Assembly (NCBI GenBank): GCA_937936215.1
Contig: CALGWX010000170.1
Location: 1 to 9,448 of the forward strand
Origin: an uncultured Burkholderiaceae bacterium
GTDB taxonomy: Bacteria; Pseudomonadota; Gammaproteobacteria; Burkholderiales; Burkholderiaceae_F
Length of the DNA: 9,448 bases
Direction of reading: 5' to 3'
Positions 6,958-9,448 of the stretch are shown piece after piece. Below the pieces are notes generated by a model. It made no database searches. It saw nothing but the letters and a program-made list of their open reading frames with translations, and was not told the origin of the DNA. Numbering within the stretch: position 1 is the stretch's first letter; each line of letters begins with the position of its first letter. The translations under genes and the position numbers were made by a program.

Positions 6958-8070
6958 TTGCCCTTCGATCGCGAACCCGAGTTCACCCACGGCCAGCTCT
7001 CGCGCTCGGCCGTGCTGTTGGTCAACCTCGGCACCCCGGCGGCGCCGGAGCCGAAGGCGGTGCGCGCGTACCTGAAGCAGTTCTTGTCCGATCCGCGCGT
7101 AGTCGAGATCCCCCGCCCGGTGTGGCTGCCGATCCTGTACGGGGTGATCCTGAACGTGCGGCCGAAGAAGTCGGCCGCCAAGTACGCCTCGATCTGGACC
7201 GACAAGGGCTCGCCGCTGCTGTATCACTCCGAGCAGCAGGCGCTGCTGTTGCGCGGCTACCTGGGCAACCGCGGCCTCGACGTCGATGTGCGGCTGGCGA
7301 TGCGCTACGGCGAGCCGTCGATCCCGCGCGTGCTGGGCGAGCTGGCCGCTGCTGGCACCGAGCGGCTGCTGGTGCTGCCGCTCTATCCGCAGTATTCGGC
7401 GACCACGACGGCGACGGTGTTCGACGCCGTCAACGCCGTGCTGGCGCGCCGGCGCAACGTGCCGGAGCTGCGCACCGTCAAGCACTTCCACGACCACCCC
7501 GGCTACATCGAGGCGCTCAAACAGTCGGTGCTGGCGCACTGGGACAAGCACGGCGGGCTGCGCGAGGCGGGCGGCAAGCTGGTGATGAGCTTCCACGGCG
7601 TGCCCCGGCGCACCCTCGACCTCGGCGACCCGTATCACTGCGAGTGCCGCAAGACCGGCCGCCTGCTGGCCAAGGCGCTGGGGCTGGGCAGGGACGAGTA
7701 CGTGGTGACCTTCCAGTCGCGCTTCGGCAAGGCCGAGTGGCTGCAGCCGTACACCGCGCCGACCCTGCACGCGCTCGGCCAGCAGGGCGTGGCGCGGGTG
7801 GACGTGATCTGCCCCGGCTTTGTCGCCGACTGCCTGGAGACGCTGGAGGAGATCAACATGGAAGGCCGGCAGGACTTCCTGACCGCCGGCGGCAAGGTCT
7901 TCCACTACATCCCGTGCCTGAACGAGTCGCCGGCGTTCATCGACGCCCTGGCCGACCTGGCGACGAGCCATCTGCAGGGCTGGCCGGTGGCGCGCGAGTC
8001 GCGCCCGGCGCGCGAGGCGGCGGCGGCGCAGGGCGCGGGCGAGGCCAAGCTGGCCGGCGCGCCGCGCTGA
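6958..8070 (+). CDS. hemH: Ferrochelatase (protoporphyrin/coproporphyrin iron chelatase)
   Basis: This enzyme inserts ferrous iron into porphyrin in the last steps of heme synthesis. I chose the TTG start at 6958 (370 aa). It is preceded by GGGAG (6946-6950) at 7-nt spacing, the first residues PFDREP resemble other betaproteobacterial HemH N-termini, and longer readings run inside hrcA. Motifs include VLLVNLGTP (19-27), FLSDPRVVEIP (42-52), LPLYPQYSATTTAT (140-153), SFHGVPRRTLDLGDPY with active-site His213, FQSRFGKAEWLQPYT (252-266) and CPGFVADCLETLEEI (285-299) with conserved Glu294. The last 25 or so residues are Ala/Gly/Arg-rich and probably a disordered tail. The 4-bp gap to hrcA suggests co-expression. 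The family includes both protoporphyrin and coproporphyrin users; in a proteobacterium the protoporphyrin form is expected. Confidence 0.96.
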   Translation: MPFDREPEFTHGQLSRSAVLLVNLGTPAAPEPKAVRAYLKQFLSDPRVVEIPRPVWLPILYGVILNVRPKKSAAKYASIWTDKGSPLLYHSEQQALLLRGYLGNRGLDVDVRLAMRYGEPSIPRVLGELAAAGTERLLVLPLYPQYSATTTATVFDAVNAVLARRRNVPELRTVKHFHDHPGYIEALKQSVLAHWDKHGGLREAGGKLVMSFHGVPRRTLDLGDPYHCECRKTGRLLAKALGLGRDEYVVTFQSRFGKAEWLQPYTAPTLHALGQQGVARVDVICPGFVADCLETLEEINMEGRQDFLTAGGKVFHYIPCLNESPAFIDALADLATSHLQGWPVARESRPAREAAAAQGAGEAKLAGAPR

Positions 8071-8090
8071 AGGCGGCGCGGCGGGCCCCT

Positions 8091-8124
8091 GGCGCCGACC
8101 CCGGCCCGGTGCCCCGCCGGCGCC
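8091..8124 (+). terminator. Inverted repeat downstream of hemH
   Basis: GGCGCCG (8091-8097) is perfectly complementary to CGGCGCC (8118-8124) with a 20-nt loop, 20 bp past the hemH stop. The position suits an end-of-operon structure or a 3' stabilising hairpin. No T-run follows, and GC-rich DNA makes such repeats fairly frequent by chance. Confidence 0.2.
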
Positions 8125-8264
8125 GCTGCTGCGCGAGGTGTCTGGCCCGGGCCATGATCGCAACCGCGGCCTGGTGCCGGACGGCCCGGACGCTGGACTG
8201 TCGCCCCGGCCCGGCTTGACCTCCGGCCCGTGACCCTAAGAACCGCGGTTCAGGAGAGCCCCGG

Positions 8265-8366
8265 GTGCCGGAGAGCAAGCAACGGCGCAGGGTTACAGCG
8301 TTTTGCAGCAACTGCGGAGCAGTACCTGTTGGGCGACGGCAGGGCGAACGAATTCCCGTTCTTTGA
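8265..8366 (+). CDS. Candidate 33-residue ORF with a Cys-x2-Cys-Gly (half zinc-ribbon) motif
   Basis: A GTG at 8265 is preceded by AGGAG (8252-8256) at 8-nt spacing, one of the best Shine-Dalgarno matches in the window. The peptide starts MPESKQRRRVTAF, continues CSNCGAVPVG and ends GERIPVL. F-C-x2-C-G-A is the typical first knuckle of a zinc ribbon, but the second Cys pair is absent before the TGA at 8364. A second AACTGCGG occurs about 85 bp later in a different frame, so a frameshifted remnant of a longer zinc-ribbon protein is possible. A weak promoter (TTGACC at 8216-8221, TAAGAA at 8237-8242) lies upstream. Codon use in the second half has many A/T third positions, unlike neighbouring genes. 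It may be a microprotein, a pseudogene fragment, or a chance frame in a non-coding RNA. Confidence 0.25.
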   Translation: MPESKQRRRVTAFCSNCGAVPVGRRQGERIPVL

Positions 8367-8373
8367 GAGCGGG
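8355..8373 (+). other. Stem-loop in the spacer
   Basis: CCCGTTCT (8355-8362) pairs with AGAGCGGG (8366-8373) over a TTG loop, giving eight pairs with one G-U wobble in RNA. The stop codon of the small ORF candidate begins within the loop. No T-run follows directly. It lies in the less GC-rich part of the spacer, where a structured RNA would stand out. Confidence 0.35.
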
Positions 8374-8527
8374 TTGGGCGTGCAATCCAATCGCAACTGC
8401 GGTTTTTACGGTGACCGTGACGCCTGCCGGCTGCCGAATGGGTTAGCCGCCGGGGACGCCGGGTCGGCGGGGCGCGGCTGGCTCGCCGGAACGACAGCCG
8501 CGATCCGCTTGGCCGACGTCGCCGCCC

Positions 8528-8544
8528 GGCCGGCTTCGCCGGCC
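8528..8544. repeat. Perfect hairpin GGCCGGC-TTC-GCCGGCC
   Basis: Seven perfectly paired G/C positions flank a TTC loop, inside a stretch where GGCCGAC recurs three times (8511-8517, 8560-8566, 8626-8632). The shape resembles short intergenic palindromes found scattered in GC-rich genomes. No second copy of this hairpin was found in the window, so repeat-family status is unproven. Confidence 0.35.
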
Positions 8545-8635
8545 TCGCCCTCGCCGTCTGGCCGACTTTGCCGGCGTTTGGGATTCACTCGGCGGCGAGC
8601 CGGTGGGTGCCCGCGCCCGCCGTCCGGCCGACCCC

Positions 8636-8657
8636 GGCGGGGCTTGAAAACCCCGCC
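8636..8657. repeat. Perfect inverted repeat around the grpE -35 box
   Basis: GGCGGGG (8636-8642) and CCCCGCC (8651-8657) form a perfect 7-bp inverted repeat. The 8-nt space between them is CTTGAAAA, which contains the heat-shock -35 element. It could act as an operator for a dimeric regulator or as a structural feature of the promoter. It does not match the CIRCE consensus bound by HrcA. Confidence 0.5.
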
Positions 8658-8670
8658 AGCAGCCCCATAG
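8643..8670 (+). promoter_or_regulatory. Sigma-32 (RpoH) heat-shock promoter of grpE-dnaK
   Basis: CTTGAAA (8643-8649) matches the sigma-32 -35 consensus exactly. After a 13-nt spacer comes CCCCATAG (8663-8670), matching the -10 consensus CCCCATnT except for the last base. Transcription would start about 7 nt further on, leaving a leader of roughly 38 nt before the grpE ATG at 8715. Position, spacing and target gene agree with known control of grpE and dnaK by RpoH in proteobacteria. Confidence 0.85.
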
Positions 8671-8714
8671 AGGCGGTATCGGGTTGAATTGGCGAGAAAA
8701 ACGGAAGAGGGGCG

Positions 8715-9293
8715 ATGAGCAACATCGAATCGACTACGGCGCCGGGAGCGGCGCAACCCGCCGACCCCGCGACGGCTGGCGAACTGCCCCAGCCCGAGCA
8801 ACCCGCTGCCCTCGAAGCGGCGACGGTCGTCGACGTCGAGGCCGAGCTGCAGGCCGCGCTGGCCAAGGCGAGCGAGAACTACGAGCTTTACCTTCGTGCG
8901 ATGGCCGAGGCGGAGAACATCCGCCGCCGGGCGCAGGAGGACGTCGCCAAGGCGCACAAGTACGGCATCGAGTCCTTCGCCGAGGCGCTGGTGCCGGTGG
9001 CCGACAGCCTGGAAAAGGCGCTGGAGGCGGCCAATGCCTCGCCGGAGGCGATGCGCGAGGGCATCGAGCTGACGCTCAAGCAGCTGCGCGCCGCCTTCGA
9101 GAAGGGCAAGCTCTCCGAGATCAACCCGGTCGGCCAGAAATTCGATCCGCACCTGCACCAGGCCATTTCGATGGTGCCGGCCGGGCAGGCCGGCGGCGTG
9201 CCGCCCAATCACGTGGTCGCCGTGCTGCAAAAGGGCTGGAAGATCGCCGACCGCGTGCTGCGGCCGGCGCTGGTCACGGTGGCTGCGCCTTGA
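8715..9293 (+). CDS. grpE: Nucleotide exchange factor GrpE
   Basis: GrpE is the dimeric co-chaperone that releases ADP from DnaK so that the substrate cycle can continue. The 192-residue protein has a flexible Pro/Ala/Glu-rich N-terminus (1-40) and a long helix (about 42-105) containing AEAENIRRRAQEDVAKAHKYGIESFAEALVPVADSLEKAL. The conserved NPVGQKFDPHLHQAIS (137-152) and the C-terminal beta domain ending GWKIADRVLRPALVTVA (174-190) complete the family pattern. ATG at 8715 follows a purine-rich ribosome-binding site (GGAAGAGG, 8703-8710). Expression is expected from the sigma-32 promoter just upstream, and dnaK follows after 78 bp on the same strand. An hslR-like gene, which some betaproteobacteria carry between hemH and grpE, is absent here. 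Confidence 0.97.
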   Translation: MSNIESTTAPGAAQPADPATAGELPQPEQPAALEAATVVDVEAELQAALAKASENYELYLRAMAEAENIRRRAQEDVAKAHKYGIESFAEALVPVADSLEKALEAANASPEAMREGIELTLKQLRAAFEKGKLSEINPVGQKFDPHLHQAISMVPAGQAGGVPPNHVVAVLQKGWKIADRVLRPALVTVAAP

Positions 9294-9371
9294 ACTGACG
9301 TGCGGCCAGACTCACATTGAAGAAGAACGGGCGCGACAGGCGCCGCAGGACTATCCACTGGGGGTAAGCGA

Positions 9372-9448
9372 ATGGGCAAGATCATCGGCATCGACCTCGG
9401 CACGACCAACTCGTGCGTGGCGATCATGGAGGGCGGGCAGCCCAAGGT
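9372..9448 (+). CDS. dnaK: Chaperone DnaK (Hsp70), N-terminal start only
   Basis: Only the first 25 codons are in the window. They read MGKIIGIDLGTTNSCVAIMEGGQPK, the hallmark N-terminus of DnaK with the phosphate-1 loop IDLGTTNSCVA of the actin-like ATPase domain. DnaK is the ATP-dependent Hsp70 chaperone that works with GrpE and DnaJ. ATG at 9372 is preceded by a G-rich stretch (GGGGGT, 9360-9365). The 78-bp gap after grpE shows no complete sigma-32 promoter, so transcription from the grpE promoter is likely. A dnaJ gene is expected further downstream. Confidence 0.95.
   Translation, partial: MGKIIGIDLGTTNSCVAIMEGGQPK

Larger units (their letters stand above)
8071..8714. other. Gene-poor spacer between hemH and grpE
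   Basis: About 640 bp has no protein I can recognise. The first part (8071-8230) is extremely GC-rich, with an inverted repeat after hemH and a 12-bp perfect palindrome (8143-8154). The next part (about 8231-8440) is clearly less GC-rich than its surroundings. It holds a 12-bp palindrome GAACCGCGGTTC (8240-8251), a small ORF candidate, an 8-bp stem-loop, a 10-bp direct repeat GCAACTGCGG (8308-8317 and 8393-8402) and an odd palindrome ACGGTGACCGT (8408-8418). The last part (8440-8714) is GC-rich again, with a perfect hairpin at 8528-8544 and the grpE heat-shock promoter. Longer open frames cross it on both strands, but their third positions are mixed, unlike the real genes here, and they lack recognisable domains. 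Confidence 0.7.

Noticed and set aside
5745..7205. 486-codon minus-strand frame across nadK, hrcA and hemH
   Set aside because: It is an antisense shadow of hrcA with low-complexity composition, no plausible domain and no ribosome-binding site.
8341..8400. tRNA-like T-loop around GGGTTGGGCGTGCAATCC
   Set aside because: No GGTTCRANYCC match and no cloverleaf arms could be drawn.
8374..8407. Intrinsic terminator ending in the T5 run at 8403
   Set aside because: Only a 3-bp stem (CGC/GCG) fits just before the T-run, too weak for a terminator.
8230..8670. 146-codon plus-strand frame in the spacer
   Set aside because: Third positions are mixed, there is no domain, and it runs through the grpE promoter; the shorter frame at 8265 has the better start signal.
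8406..9230. 274-codon minus-strand frame antisense to grpE and crossing the spacer
   Set aside because: The half opposite grpE is a composition shadow, no family motif is visible, and it would run against the clear grpE promoter.
9311..9356. Possible second sigma-32 promoter before dnaK (TTGAAG at 9317)
   Set aside because: No CCCCAT-like -10 is present at 12-15 nt spacing; the nearest candidate hexamer is about 28 nt away.

Overview
This 9.4 kb window is very GC-rich DNA. Its genes use mostly G/C third codon positions, so long spurious antisense ORFs are common. Gene content and order are typical housekeeping synteny of a betaproteobacterium (Burkholderiales/Rhodocyclales type): bamE-dapB-ExbB-like genes divergent from fur, recN-nadK divergent from hrcA-hemH, then grpE-dnaK. 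The assignment rests on protein motifs and synteny; I cannot name the genus.

Left part (1-2116): a minus-strand cluster reads bamE (outer-membrane assembly lipoprotein), dapB (lysine/peptidoglycan precursor synthesis) and the N-terminus of a MotA/TolQ/ExbB-type proton channel cut by the window edge. Gaps are only 7-8 bp, so it is probably one operon. fur (ferric uptake regulator) diverges from bamE across 84 bp.

Middle (2204-5862): a second minus-strand cluster reads nadK (NAD kinase), recN (SMC-like DNA repair ATPase) and a GlpQ-type glycerophosphodiester phosphodiesterase with a Tat-like signal peptide. The phosphodiesterase sits between recN and fur, converges with fur, and looks like the accessory member. 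The recN-GDPD gap contains a 22-codon frame that overlaps both neighbours' stop/start signals.

Right part (5940-9448): hrcA (heat-shock repressor) and hemH (ferrochelatase, TTG start) are 4 bp apart on the plus strand. A gene-poor stretch of about 640 bp follows (8071-8714), then grpE and the first codons of dnaK. A close match to a sigma-32 heat-shock promoter lies upstream of grpE, with its -35 box in the loop of a perfect inverted repeat. No CIRCE operator is visible, so grpE-dnaK here looks sigma-32-driven although hrcA is nearby.

No mobile element, CRISPR, tRNA or rRNA was seen. The best places for something undescribed are the 8071-8714 spacer, especially its less GC-rich part at about 8231-8440 (a small ORF with a good ribosome-binding site and a Cys-x2-Cys-Gly motif, stem-loops, palindromes), and the inverted repeat around the heat-shock promoter. 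Both are modest candidates; the rest of the window is ordinary core genome.
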